From assembly GCA_004352715.1 (NCBI GenBank), contig SCFE01000032.1:787314-851313 (forward strand): DNA of 64,000 bases, given 5' to 3'. This document shows positions 9,651 to 22,961 of the stretch, piece after piece. Below the pieces are notes generated by a model. The model was not told the DNA's origin and did not search any database. It saw only the letters and a list, made by a program, of their open reading frames with translations. The DNA comes from Hofstenia miamia. Lineage: Eukaryota > Xenacoelomorpha > Acoela. A program made the position numbers and the translations under genes. Within the stretch, counting starts at the first letter, position 1. Each line of letters starts with the position of its first letter.

Positions 9651-10588
9651 TGTAATTTAATATTGTTTCTATTGAACAAAAGATTTGAGTCTTAGCATAT
9701 TTTGTACATATATTTCTTATTCAATTTTGTTACATAGATTATCCTGTACATATTTATATATATTTTTTTCTTATTAATGTGCAGTTCATTGGTATATATT
9801 GCTTGTAATATAATGTGTGTATGTACAATATACTTTTTCAGTTTGTGTATTTGCTATTCTTCTCTCTCTCAAAATCCATTCCAAATTTTGTTGTTATTAT
9901 CTGCGTTGCGATATGAAACTTCATTGTAATTAACTCGAATTTGCATGCTTGAGATGGTGAGAAAATGCATGGTAATTCATTTTCAACTTGACATGTTTAA
10001 TAAATAAAGATTCAACATATTTCGAATGGATTTGATCGCATGTGTCTACAGAATTCAGGTTTAACATATGTGAAATCTGTGTATATGTATCTTAATTTAA
10101 ATATCTTAGATTTTAATGGTAATTCCTTAATAAAATCTAAAAATCCTTTTCCAGAAATTATTTTGGTGGCGTATTGTGTAATTAAGCATTTTTATCATAA
10201 TATGCTAACTACAAGTTTGCATCTAAACTTTTAAAATAACTTCATTATTCTTATCTTATAAAGAAGACATAGTGAAAGCGCATATAATTCTCTTTGATTT
10301 ATACATATTTTTACTATTAGCCTATATTTGGTTTACGAAACTAAAAAGTATCTGCTAAGTACATGCAAACAAAGACAATAGCATTTGAACAAGCAGGTTA
10401 AGAAAGTAGGGGTTGTTGAACTATAAATATAATACCACAGTTAAAGTTAAGCACTTACAAAAAATAAAATGAATTTGCACTGATCACAGTGGATGTAAGG
10501 TAAGAAAAAACAATACATTACAAGTTAAAATATTTCAGATTTTTTCCCACATACGCAATTGTTTGCTTTGCTACAGCTGAAAAGACCA

Positions 10589-10592
<4 letters not shown>

Positions 10593-10620
<28 letters not shown>
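10593..10620. repeat. (AT)n microsatellite
   Basis: Uninterrupted AT dinucleotide run. Confidence 0.9.
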
Positions 10621-10624
<4 letters not shown>

Positions 10625-11096
10625 AAAGTTCTAATTTTTTACATTATTGGATTGATTCGTTGTCCTGTTATTCTAATATTTCTTTGTCACGACATAAAGC
10701 TAGTCTCTGTTGCAAATGTACTAGAAAACGTTAATTTAAAAAACAAGTTATTACACAATAACTGTACAAAAATAAAAACAAATTTGTTGTACAAAGCGTA
10801 ATTGTTGTCGAATATTCACAAATGTTTGTCATTATTTACAATGTCAGATTTTCACTGAACCTAAAATATTTGAATTAAGCCAAATTCTCATCTACATTAC
10901 AAAATTTATAAGTAACATAATACAATGTTCTACTGTTTGTACTAAAGGAGCAATGCATTTGATTGATAATGGAAGCTAACAAAATAATTTAGTCGATAAG
11001 AGCAAGATATTTTTGCGTGTTTATTAAATTGAGTGTATTTTTATTAACTTGCTATTATCAAGAAATCCTTAACTTTTTATTTAAGCACAAAATTAC

Positions 11097-11207
11097 AGGG
11101 GTAGGTATTAGAATTTCTCGGAAATACATTTTGCTTTGGCAATAAGGAACTTGCCAAGGGCACAGAAAAAACATTCCTCCCAATAATGAAAGTAATTTAT
11201 ATGGCTC
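11097..11207 (-). CDS. candidate juxtamembrane exon of the receptor-like gene
   Basis: After an acceptor (TTTAATTTAG) there are 37 open codons in phase 0, ending ...YFREILIPTP at a GT (GTAATT). The phase-0 start fits the phase-0 end of the membrane-helix exon 0.9 kb upstream. The donor is weak, and the N-terminal half (LLSLLGGMFFLC) is more hydrophobic than expected for a cytoplasmic segment, so a chance open frame is a real possibility. Confidence 0.3.
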
Positions 11208-12116
11208 CTAAATTAAAGATATCGTGTTTGCTTTGCTTAGCAAATCAAAATCCCCAATTAACTCCAAATGGATTAAGGATTTTATTTGTTACCATTGAGA
11301 AATATATTTTGAAAGATTTTACTCAATAAAGTGTTGTATTTTAGTTGATATGCAGTAAAACATTTAAAGTTGTGATTTTTTAATTAAAACGTCTAAAAAG
11401 TCACATTTAAGATAATATAGTTCGTTTGTGGAATATTTATAAGCCACCTCTTTGTTGTTCTAGGTGCAAACTCTTCATACTGAATTAATTTGAAATTGCT
11501 GTAGAAATAAATTCAGTAGTCAATGGTGGAATTCAAAATGTATTCATTTGATCCTCATTGTTACAATTTCATCAAATAATCTTGCGTACATTTTGTAGCC
11601 GCCAAAAATGTATTTGAAATTTAGGTAATTTTATCAGAACTTCAATATATATATTTAAAGAATTCGCTCAAAATCTGTTTTATGTGCAAGAATTGCTTGC
11701 AATACAGAAACTATTGCATCTCAATCTATAAACGTGAACAAATAGCTCGATGAGGCATTTTTATTTTGGAAATTATACCCAGAATATGATTTTTAGTAAT
11801 GGATCAATTTTTTATTTTTTCATATATTTAAAAAGGAGTGAATATAAAATTCTTAAAATGAAGAAAACACATACAATATATTAGACAGACATTTTCGAAT
11901 AACGACTTTTATTTGATGCTTCCAATATTGGGAAATTTTAATTTTTGGCTTGTTTTAAGATTTGCAACAAGAAAACTGCTGTTTACTTTACAGCAACTTC
12001 GCTCAACAAAGCCTACTTTCTTCAACACACAGAGTAAGTAAATCATTTGAATTAACATGAAATTAAATTAGGCATTTTTGAAAATAAATACTATGCATAC
12101 AGGTAAATATACTTAC

Positions 12117-12181
12117 TTTAAATGCAGTCCATAAAAGAATTGTCAAGGACACCACCGCAAAACTTCCATAAATCCTATTTG
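12117..12181 (-). CDS. receptor-like gene exon 5: transmembrane helix
   Basis: Acceptor ATATTTAG, consensus donor AAA|GTAAGT; phase 1 in, phase 0 out. It encodes ANRIYGSFAVVSLTILLWTA followed by F-K, one hydrophobic helix with a basic residue at the inner end. The phase matches exon 4. Confidence 0.7.
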
Positions 12182-13775
12182 CTAAATATATCATATAGAA
12201 CGTTATGTTTGAAATATTGAGAAATAAATTTAAAATATTCAAAAGTCTTTAACTTATTTAGATATTTGTTGTGGCAAAAAGTGACATTTATATTAACTAT
12301 AAAGAACAATATCTAGCTAATTCTTAATTAGAAATTTAACTCTACTAATTTCCGGTAATAGAATTTAGAAATTTAAAACTCTTTACCACTTCAGTTTAAT
12401 ATTGTCAAGGTAATGACAAATACTGCAATCGAATTTAAACTAAAGAGTTGTCTTGAGAATGTTCAAACAAGATAATTTAAATACAAATTGTTCTGTACTG
12501 TTCAATAGGAGTACTGTAAACATTGATTAGAGAATCAATGTTTTTAAAAAGCAAGGGTGCTTCTTAAGTCTAGACATTTCGACATTTCGAATGTTCTAAT
12601 AGCATTCACTACAACGTTAATAATAATATACTAATTTTGAGTTATTAGTTTTATCAGATGCAGAATTTATAGCCGATTCTAAAAATTTTTTTCTCTACAA
12701 CAAATTCCAGCTAAGTTTGTCATTTAACTGAATGAAAATAGCACCCTTAAATATTAACTTTTTAGAGAAAATCGTATTTAACGTTTAAAAGAATATTGCT
12801 TATTATACATGATTTCAATTGTTCGACTATTAAGACCTAATTATATATCATAACAAGTGTTCATGTGCAAATATAAATCCTTAGTAAGTTTAAAACTCTA
12901 CACTTTTTGACAACTAACACTAAAAAAAATTTAAAATGGCATCATTTACCTTAGCAACCACAAAATTGTGTAAATAAAACACCCAAACCCAAACCACTTT
13001 TTGAATGAAAATATAATTTTCAATATGTTAATATAATTCAGAGTATACATATTACCCCACTGGCTCAAAATCATCATATTTTAGACTTCAGACATATTAT
13101 TGTCATTATCTCGATAATTAGATTTTAACACTAAGCATATATTCTTTATGTTGCCGTTGCACTCAAAATGATCCTAAATGATTTTCCAAAAATTCTCTAT
13201 TTCAAAGACATGTTAGTCATATGAGACCATAATAGACACTGATTTGAATTATGATTCCTAAATAAGTAGTAATTTTAAATATAATTATCATAGTTTAATA
13301 GAGGAATTTGTAAGCTGTAATCATAACTATGAATAACAATACTGTTTACATCATTTTTTATAAATTATTGCATTGGAATTATATGCCAATGAATTTGATG
13401 TTACAATACCCGGTCCAGCACAAACAAGTTCCAATATACTTGCGTATAAATTATGTTCAGATATCGTCAGAATCTTGTTAGATCACTTGATTAATTGAAA
13501 TATGAGTTTTTGACTGTTGTACTCATTAGACTGCTCAAATTCATTGAAATGACAAGATAATCGACTTCAATCGTTGAATGATGTTTTCTATTCCTCTTAG
13601 AAAGAATTTCCGCCTGCATTTCAAACATTTCTAAGACTATACGCAAAGTATTTTCGATGAGATACGTTTTTCATGCAAATGATACATGCTATAATAGAGA
13701 TTCAGACCATTGACGTACCAAAAACATAGAATTAGGGGAGAAAACAGGGTGAAAATATCTGAGATTGGGCCATTC

Positions 13776-13832
<57 letters not shown>

Positions 13833-16800
13833 ATATATAAATATACATATCAATTTACCTTACCGTTATGAAGTTATCTTGGAACAGAATCACTCACATA
13901 TTTTAGCATTTACTGTAGAAATATCATAATTCTTATGCTTATCTGTAGCAATTCTGTATTTTGTTTCATTCAAATTGAAAAAAAAATATCTATTGATGTT
14001 TAAAAAGTAACTATTTTAAATACGGGCGCTGGATACACATTTTTAAAATATCAAAGTGAACTAAGATTACCAACGACAGAAAACGCCTCTAAAGCTGTAA
14101 TAGAAATACTAATTATACTAAAAGATAAACAAGTATGAACATCATACAAAATATCTACCTGCGTCAGGTATTGCGTAGTACAGAACTATAGAAACCGATC
14201 TTTCATCATTTCCAGTCGTTCCAGGACAATCAAATTTGCTCGTAATGAATAACTCTGTGTCATTTTCGGGCATCTAATATAAGACATTAACATATTTAGA
14301 TTGTTATATAATGTATGCATTAGCTTCTATAAAAATACACTATTTTCAGAGTCGAGGTATAAGCGCTCGCTTTGGTACAATTTTTCATATTTTTTTGTTT
14401 TGTCTTGCTGAATATGCATGTGCAATTTCAATAGATTTTGATTATTTATTAATTCTGAAAATTGATTTTTTAAAAGCACCTCTATTTCTTTCATTGGGTA
14501 ATTATTTATTTCAATAACATTTTGAAGTTTATATGTCAATAATGTGATGAAAGTTAAGTTTCAATATGAACAACTTATGAAGTTTTCAGGCATGGTACTA
14601 GGGTATGGTAAGATCGTTATCTTACCAACGTCATTTACGTTTCAAATTTTGCACTTTCTGAAACCATTGAAAAAGAGAAATTGAGTTGATCATCAGATTG
14701 CGGTGAACGTACACTTCTGCTTATAATTTTCATTTTTGTGATCATTCAAGAGTCCAAACAAAAACTGCAATAAATATGTTGTAAGAACTCAAGAAATTTC
14801 AGCTGAAATTAAGATTTCATAGAAATTTGAAAGAAAGAAAACATGATTTTTTGAATCAAATAATTGAACTTCTAAGAAAAATTTTCCGATTTAAAATGAA
14901 CCTTCCCCAATTTTAAATATTATTATATATATAAGCAACACGTGCAAATGATTTCTGTGTTTAGAATCTCATACTTGATTCCTATGAACACGCATATGCT
15001 AGTATCGTGTGCTCAATACACTAAAATAAAGCGTTAATTAAAATATTTTGAATAATAGAGTTAATAATTGTATATTTTGCACGATTCTGCAAAATAAGCA
15101 AATCAGTTCTTTTTATGAATTCAGAAAAGGTCAGCAAGGAAGAATCAAAATATGATCAATTCCTGTGAAATTGCCGAGAAATATAATGAAACAAAATGTG
15201 GAGTATTTCCATTAATGAAATAAAGAGATATTCGAAAAAGCATTATGCTAAGTTAATGGGCAAAACACCAACAAAAACAAATTATTGATATTCTGCAAAT
15301 ATACTGTTTTTTGATTTGTCACGACCGGAAATCTCTTAAAAAATGTATAATCGGAAATGTAGACGTTCCTTTTTGTATGAACATATTGCTCACAATTTGA
15401 GACAACCCCACTAGATTGTATTTGACTTCCCATAAAATGGTTTATGAGAAATGGTATTTTCAAGTAATTTTAAATATTGACAAACTTCATATTACTAAGA
15501 AATATTGCAAATATCACTGAAGACTCATTCATTGAAGATTTGAAAAAATGGATTATTAGGCTATGCAACTTGATAAATTTATCACATTAACAATATAAAT
15601 ATAATTTTACATTAATATTTAGATAAATTTTTACTTTATTTCGTTTTAGGCTTTTTTATGAATTAAGCAGCTTATTGATGTTCATTTAAATAAACAAGCC
15701 ATTTTTCGACAATTTTATGCAAGCCTAGTATGGCATTTGGAAATCGAGAGAAATTAAAATATTTAGTTCTTAAGTGTAATATTGAAAATGTGTATCAAAG
15801 TGTATTGTTTAGAAATTTCCTTTAAAAATTCAGAATTTTTAAAAAGTTTAAAATTCTCACCATACATTTATTTTCAAGTAATCAGGAGGTCTAAGCTCTA
15901 CGGGAAGCTATCTAAATCCATTGAAGCATGCGGTACGCAAAGTCAAAGGTCGCGTATCTCAATAGGACTGCGCCCCATTATTTCAAGTAGTATTAAAGAA
16001 ATATAAAATATAGTGGAAAAAATATTATTTTGGTATTAACAGCGTTCATATGGTTAGTTCGCCAAACTGATGTAGACTAATACACATAACTCGAGATCCA
16101 ATAAGCTAACATCCTTCGAAAACCTAGTGTAAGGGAGACTGACACTTGTTTTTAATAAATTTCAATGCTCTCCAAAATAAATAGAAATGCGTTGTTATAG
16201 GAAATCAAGTTCGTCATCTTCAAATCAACTGAGGTTATTGAATTATGCAATGACGCAGGTCTACTGGCAATTCTTAATAAATAGATATTTTAGCTTTGAC
16301 ATTTGAATATGTATGTGAATCCACCAGAAATGCAGGCAAATGAACTCAGCAACAAACAACATCTTCAAATATTTCAAATAAAAGTTACGCTTTTGTCGTC
16401 CGCATTATGTTTTTAAATATATCATCACACAATATTTGAAGTAATGGGAAAATAATCCGAGCTCCAAAAAACTTTGGTGAGCACTTCAGGTCAATGTCCT
16501 CATCATGTCCATAAACAACAATTTTAAAAACAGTTAAAATTTCATTTAAGTAACGTTTCACCTAAAACTCACACAAAAATATATAAAATCGCTTCAACTT
16601 CCAAAAAAGTTCAAATAATTGAATACACCTTAAAATGAATATTATTATATCCTTACAATAACTAACATAGAAAATATCTTACCTCAAAACTGAAACTGTT
16701 TGTATTCAAAGAGAAACTCATATCGAACAAACTTGTAACAGTGCCATTAAAGGATGAGTTATGAAAATTCGCTGCCATTTCCGCTGTTCTCAGAACCATA

Positions 16801-19800
16801 TTCCATGTTACACTATTCCCACTGCTACATCCAGTCTCACTTGACATTTGCCAAGAGATTTCTGCAAAGTTGCCAGTATCATTGACTGATTCAACTTTAA
16901 CCAAGTTAATAGCTCCACAGGGATCTAGTAAATACAATGGCAAATAGAATATTTATATTGTAACAATTGAAATGTATGTTTAATCAACATATTTTGGTGT
17001 TGAAGATTTGAATGAGTGGTTACAATCAAATGTTTACCACAATGTGAGCCCTGCATTGGCAAAGATCTAATGATGATAGTCTTGCGAACGCTACCCAAGC
17101 TGGTATTTTGCTTTTATATTTTCAGTTGATGAATTTTTACAAAATAAGTAACAAATTAAAAAAATATACTAAGTAAGAACTTTTTGTATTAAACCTAAAC
17201 AGGTTGGTCAAAATCAAAAATTTAATGAAGATATTTAATTATTGATTACAGGAAACTTATATTACATCAACTGTATTATTGAACATATATCAAAGAAAAT
17301 TGGGAAAAAATATTTTTTTAAGCTGCTATTTTTCAATTTAATCTGAAAATTTTTAAAAAAATTGAATATTTTTCAATCAAGTAATAAAAATTAAATTTTA
17401 ATATAATTCAGAATCAACATGGGAATTTTTTCAGTAGATGTTATGACATAATTTGATGACACAGCATGCTGCAACAAACTCTGAATTTATTTGAGAATAT
17501 TAAAGTTCATTACAGTTATTGTAAAGATTTCTAAAATATTTGCAATTGGTATTCTTAGCACGCCATAGGTAATTCCAAATAATGCTCAAATACATGTAGT
17601 ATTTATTTTATTTATGAAATTGTATTTTACAAAATACATCAAAGTTTCTCTTTGCGCTTTTCCTATGACCGATGGAGTCTTTCACGAGGCTCTGCTTAAT
17701 TGTCCTTGACTTGAAACTGTAACCTCAATGAGATTATCTCAAAGTTATGTTCTAGTACTACTATAACATAAAATTTTAGTTAAAATGCTTCATTTCAAAT
17801 GCATCAATACTTATTAAAAATTAGATACAAATTTTACTATAATTATATGCTTCCTCCAATTAATAGAATTCATCCTCAGTTGTATTTAAGAAAGTTCTTA
17901 GAAATCTTTGGAGCTGACAGTCAGCCATACTGGAGAAAATTCGTTACTGGGAGAATCTCTAAATTACTGCAAAAACTATGCATCAGTTTTACTATGAACC
18001 ATGAGAAAATGAGAATATAATGATCTATTTTCAGTAGATTAAGTAGATTAGATTTAGTACAGTCCATTCAAAACACAGTCAGGCACCAAATGTTTAAGCA
18101 CTTCAACAATAGATATTAGAAACAGAAATTTTTAGACACTTCTTACTCAAACTGTTTTTGAAATAATGATGTGTGAAAATAATTGATTTTGCAATTCCTA
18201 ACTTCAATTAAGAGCAATTACCGAATAGTATATACCTTGAATGAGCAACAAGGGGATTTTTCAAGCAAATATTTAAAATAGTAAGCAGTTGTTCTTATTT
18301 TTCATTGTTTATATATATATATATATATATATTTCTGTGGAATCCAGAAAAGTTCTGACTCTGACATCTCCGTTTGATTTTAAGTGAATTTTATATAAGT
18401 AGAAATAACTATAGGATCATATATATCTTGTTAGCTACAGGGCTAAGAACATTTTGCCAATATAAATAATGTTTGACAAAAATGATTGAAAAACTGGGTA
18501 TTTATTTAAGATTATCTCATTAATCAAAACACCTTAATTAAATTTTTTTGGCAATGGCATTACTTTGCTTTCGAAATTTCAGAGAAAGAATGCATAGAGA
18601 ATACATGCATATACATCCAGGTCTATTACACAAACATATCGGCAAAATTCGTAGGGAGGAAATCAAAATAAATAAAAATATCATCTCATTATCCTTAAAT
18701 ATTATAGTTAAGAATGAAATCTATAATGTTTCATAAGCACAAATGTTGTATATTGCTTGGAAATTGTGAAATGTGAAAATGATGAAAACGTACATGTACA
18801 AACTGTAATATTCTTTGAATCTTCATTCATTTCGAATATGCTGCCGTCCTTGTTATAGAGTATATTCTTTATCAAGTAAACTGAATGAGGCTTGAGATTG
18901 TCAATGGTTGCCTCCAGTGATTGGCCTTTCTTTAACATAATGCTTGTAATGTCACTTATCTCTGCGTAGTTTATGTTATATTCAGGTGCAGGATTGCTGT
19001 CAAATCCAACTGGTAGAGCTTCATTTATTGCGAATGTAATTGAAGTCTCTGTAAAGTTCGCTGGAATTATGGAACCAACTAAATCAATTTTTTTGGTGAT
19101 ATGAATAGATGCACATATACAGATGTGAGTAAGCTCATGTATATCATAGATGGGATCTGATAAAATTTGCACTTGCCTTACATGAAATTGATTGGGAGTT
19201 ATTAACATTTACATGATTTATATAGACTTTTTAAAACTTGATTTTCAAATTTCAAATCGGGTCGCATCGTATTCAATTTCTTCGGATCACATCGGATTTG
19301 GATTTCAAAAACAATGATTTAGTTGCTAATATGATGAATTGTGATGTATTCACAATCTAGGTCGATCATATTTTTTTATAATAACAGTGCTATTCACTAA
19401 AAAAATAAAATTACTAAAAGGCCATATAAAGTATAAATATACAAAATTTTACAATCAAATCCCATGCTTGGGATTTCCGAAGTAAAAAACTATTCAGCCA
19501 ACTTGTTGCTGCCAGAGAAAAAGAATGAATTGTAATACAAAAATAATACAAAAAATAATCGATCTCTACGATTTGATGAAAAGAAAACTGAATTGGTTTA
19601 GTTACTAAAAATTTGCTAGCTTTTATACAATCAAGTGAGAAATATTCATTACATTGCACTAATATAGAAAATGGCCATCAAAAACTTTCAAAAGGAATAA
19701 TACATTTGCCAATAAATATGTAAGTCTAATTTATAGAAAAGGAAGTAGTCTTAAAATTTGATACATTTTAGTAATTGAAGTAGTAATCTAATTACGCAAT

Positions 19801-20609
19801 CAGACCCTAGAGATGGGTTAAGATCTGCATTTTCCCACCAATCCCAAATAGATATAAACATTTACTGTATTTTTTAAGAGCTTGCTGTTTTGTTAAGGTT
19901 CGTTGTATTTTCGCAGAATATAAAATTTTGAACTTGGCATGGTATTTTTAAGAGCAAAGCACAATCCATATTTACCTGAAACTAAACAAACGAAATAATT
20001 TGAAAAAGCAGTGAGCTGCTCTGCTCAGTATGTTTTTATTTTTCTAGATTTTAAGAGGTGCTAATTGGAAAATTTTATTTTCAATCAACATTAAAAGAAC
20101 TTTTTAAAAAAATCTTTTATTGAATTCTCGAGTTTTAAAATATCATTACAAACTAAGCCTCTTTTCAAAAATCTCATTATAAAATTTCTTTTTAACGCAC
20201 CTTGAAATTGCGGATTGCATAAGGCAATTATTATTATACCAGACAGCAACTTTCAATGTCTAAAATTGATTGAAAAATCGTGTAAAGCTACGAGACTGGA
20301 GGACTTTTTCTCATTATATTGTGAGGTCATGTTTAATTATTGACTTGAAATTTGCAAGTATAAGTAATATACAAGAGCCATGCTTGAAATAAGATGTATC
20401 CTTTTTCTGGATGAATCAGTTTTATCTGCTTTGGTGATTCAGTCAATACTTAATTGATATCTATTGCAAATAATAATTAAACTTACAGTAATAAGATCCA
20501 ATAAGATTAAAATATAAACATATAAAACAAAACGAGAATATTTACCGGCTGCTTCGCAAAAATTAAAATAGGTAACCAATAGCAAAACAATGTGAGTTAA
20601 CAATGTCAT
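12117..20609 (-). CDS. single-pass receptor-like protein with signal peptide and two FN3-like domains (five exons, 3' end unresolved)
   Basis: Five minus-strand exons (20546-20609, 18794-19078, 16683-16924, 14159-14273, 12117-12181) join with matching phases 1, 1, 0, 1, with the fifth ending in phase 0. Each is bounded by AG and GT. The product is a 21-residue signal peptide, a first FN3-like domain in one exon, a second FN3-like domain split over two exons, and a membrane helix. Six N-glycosylation sequons (NFT, NIT, NDT, NSS, NGT, NDT) all fall in the predicted outer part. The layout resembles cytokine-receptor genes, but two-FN3 receptors of other kinds and cell-adhesion proteins are alternatives. 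Cytoplasmic exons and the stop were not found with confidence. The exon chain is seen; receptor function is inferred. Confidence 0.7.
13780..13846. repeat. (TA)n microsatellite
   Basis: Long TA run with a single G interruption, inside the intron between exons 4 and 5 of the receptor-like gene. Confidence 0.9.
14159..14273 (-). CDS. receptor-like gene exon 4: second half of second FN3-like domain
   Basis: Acceptor TATTAG, donor G|GTAGAT; phase 0 in, phase 1 out, 38 codons. It reads ELFITSKFDCPGTTG then SVSIVLYYAIPDA, compatible with the F and G strands. It supplies a third cysteine and an NDT sequon. The exon is short and was found only because its phase and frame fit its neighbours. Confidence 0.65.
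16683..16924 (-). CDS. receptor-like gene exon 3: first half of second FN3-like domain
   Basis: Acceptor TTTACTAG and strong donor GAG|GTAAGA; phase 1 in, phase 0 out, 80 full codons. It opens PCGAINLVKVESVND and FAEISWQMSS, where the tryptophan in xISW is the conserved FN3 B-strand residue. Two cysteines (PCGA, TGCSS) and sequons NDT, NSS and NGT are present. Confidence 0.72.
18310..18332. repeat. (TA)n microsatellite
   Basis: TA run in the intron between exons 2 and 3 of the receptor-like gene. Confidence 0.85.
18794..19078 (-). CDS. receptor-like gene exon 2: first FN3-like domain
   Basis: Acceptor GATTTAG and donor GTACGT (an alternative donor six bases earlier, GTACAT, keeps the same phase). 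It is a 1-1 symmetric exon of about 95 codons. The strand pattern fits a fibronectin type III fold: an opening strand TETSITFAINEAL, a middle EYNINYAEIS, then ATIDNLKPHSVYLIKNILY, where the LxPxxxY pattern is the FN3 signature near the E-F turn. Sequons NFT and NIT are present. No paired cysteines. Confidence 0.72.
20546..20609 (-). CDS. receptor-like gene exon 1: signal peptide
   Basis: Starts ATG at 20609 in a fair context (GACAATGA). It encodes a hydrophobic leader (THIVLLLVTYFNFCEA) of 21 residues and ends after one further base at G|GTAAAT, phase 1. A phase-1 intron after a signal peptide is typical of secreted and membrane proteins built from FN3 or Ig modules. Confidence 0.75.
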
Positions 20610-21294
20610 TGTCGTCTAAGAATATATTGATTGCAAACAAACATGAAGTGGTGGTTACTTCTACGTGTGTTCTTTTAATTAATGACAATAACGTACTATT
20701 AACAATGTTAGTTAATGCCAAGCGATTTCTTGTAAATTTCAATTAAAGCGTCTATGCAACCGTAAAACATTAATTGACATAAAACACCGAGCACAATGCT
20801 TACATAGTTACAGATGTAGTAGCCTTGAAATTATATGCTCAACACCTTTATATGAAAAACTTTCATTAACCACACAAACACTGAAATTCTTTGAAAGCTT
20901 TTATTAATCGTTTGATCAAGTTTTTCCATCATTGTATACAGTATAATAATTTTTCCTAAGGTTTTTGATAAATTCCCACATATTCAGTTGTTAAGAAGAT
21001 TAGAGCAATAAAATGTTCCAAAATTTCTAATGAAAGTGCTATGCTTGCACTTGTGTGAACAACTTATATTAGATGGTGTTACATCTGATTTCCTGTAATG
21101 TAGCAAATGATGTACTCCAACGTTCAGTTCTTGACCTCTTATAGAAGTGAATTGAAGTGAAGTGAAATATCTATATTTAGAGTTGCCTCTTACAATATAA
21201 AATACTATTTGCAGCTCTAAATAGCGTCAAAACACAATACAAATAAAAGATCAAAAACAATACAAAAAATATTTACAAAAATAATTACAAATAT
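20610..21294. other. upstream region of the receptor-like gene
   Basis: AT-rich sequence that would contain the promoter and 5' untranslated region. No confident TATA box or initiator was identified. A GAAGTGAATTGAAGTGAAGTG stretch near 21148 is a short imperfect tandem repeat. Confidence 0.4.
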
Positions 21295-21780
21295 TATATT
21301 AACTTCACTAATGATTTACCAGAGCATGATGAAGTACAAATTCTATTCGCTGATGATGTTGAGTTATTTTCATCATTGCTAGCATTGAAAATGGTTGAAA
21401 TTATGAATTGTGTAATGACATTCAATTATATATGTCAACATTTCAATTATTTTCTTTCCAAAAGAATTATTAAAATAAGATTTAACGTAGTACAATTGAA
21501 TCTCTTGAAAGTAAAACAAAATTTAGGAATACGCGTATTGTACCAAAAATCTATAACGGAAAAATTATCTTCGTAATATAATAATTTCAGCTAACACAAC
21601 ATTTCTACAAATTAGAGGAATACTACCAAGAAATTCAAATTACAATATCAAAATATTACAATCAAATCAAATTTGCTTTGCCAGTATAATCAGATATAGC
21701 AATTTTACTAATATTTCCATTTGGAGAGATTGCAAAGGAGAGGAGACAAACTAATTGGAATTTTTTACAAATATTTTTAA
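21295..21780 (+). pseudogene. non-LTR reverse transcriptase fragment
   Basis: Opens with YINFTNDLPEHDEVQILFAD then DVELF, matching the INDLP...xxFADDxxLF block of Jockey/CR1-type reverse transcriptases, with the catalytic Asp pair kept. Further along, another frame reads LERLQRRGDKLIG (about 21725), matching the LExVQRRATKLI block near the C-terminus of the same protein group. The order and spacing fit one decayed, 5'-truncated copy with frameshifts. Confidence 0.65.
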
Positions 21781-22961
21781 AAAATGACTTATTAAGCTCA
21801 ACTTTCTTCTGATCTCTGTATACGTAGGAGCTCTTTGGAAAAAAGTTATATTACAATAATATATTAATTGTTTACATCGACTATAGAGAATTTTTGTCAA
21901 TTAATGAATCCTAATAGAAAATTATCTTTGGAAAACCTCAACAAGCAGAAATAGTCTAGAATATATTTAAATGTATTCTTCTTGAAAAATAAATACATTA
22001 AGTTTTATAGCCGGAAAATATATAATTAAATAGATTTATAAAATATTTTTCTTTCAAAAAAATATTTTTCCCAAAAATATTATTTTTTAATAGTGCAATT
22101 TACAGTGTTTTGATCCCAGTACGTTTCTTATAAAAAATTTAATTCAAAAATAGATTGGAATTAGTCTTTCCTTTATGTCCCCAATCAAAACACCTGCTCT
22201 GCTGAGCAAGCTCTAATAAAATTTGAGGTGGCTGAAACACAGTCAAGTTTGTCTGCAACAATTCTAAATACAATAACTTGCAAAGCACAAAATACACAGC
22301 AAGTGTATATAAATAATAATAGTGTATGTGTTGCTATGTATAAAAATTATATTAACTCACTTCGAAATATTTTTCTCAAAATAAATATACTGGATTGTTT
22401 CACTACAAAAATATATAGACGTATATCATATTAATTTATTGCCAATAATTTGAATAAAATATATTGTTTACCATCACTCCTAGAAGAATAAGAGTAATAA
22501 GAATAAAAAAGTATTCATTTGAAAAATGCTTGGCGATTATATAACTGATAACTTATCAAATAGTGTCATATAGTGTACAAAGTGATATTTACACTAGAAC
22601 TAAGCATGTATAGGTTGTGGCATTACTTCAATACAATTGGTTCCGTTGAATAGTGTAACCACTATGATAATACTTGAAGCCTAGCTAGGATTTCTTGATA
22701 TATATTTTTGTCTTTGTAGAAAAATTTGTAACTGCTTTTTAAGTGGCTTAAAATTATTGTTATTTTTTATAACTTTCATCCACCACAAAGATTTTTCTTC
22801 AGAAAATAATCTCATTTTTTCAGCAGTTTCATTCTTCATGACAAAGTTTCCTCCTTTACTTTTATACAGCTATTGAACTTTTACTTGACTTTGAGTGTAT
22901 AAGCTTTTCTTTCAGATCTGTGTTAAGAAACCTCTAAATAGTTGTTTCACTATCATCCAGC
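21781..22961. other. non-coding AT-rich sequence
   Basis: No gene or repeat recognised. Short open frames here are Asn/Ile/Lys-rich and show no family motifs. Confidence 0.5.

Larger units (their letters stand above)
9061..11096. other. mostly non-coding AT-rich sequence
   Basis: No firm gene. The only reading of note is the possible exon at 9434-9650. A (TA)n run lies at 10593-10620. Later exons of the receptor-like gene could lie here but could not be resolved. Confidence 0.4.

Noticed and set aside
10040-10801. Short open frames of 60-80 codons between 10.0 and 10.8 kb
   Set aside because: AT-rich chance frames, partly translating a dinucleotide repeat, with no splice context or family motif.
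18548-18736. 62-codon plus-strand frame near receptor exon 2
   Set aside because: Overlaps the intron side of the minus-strand exon and has no supporting features.
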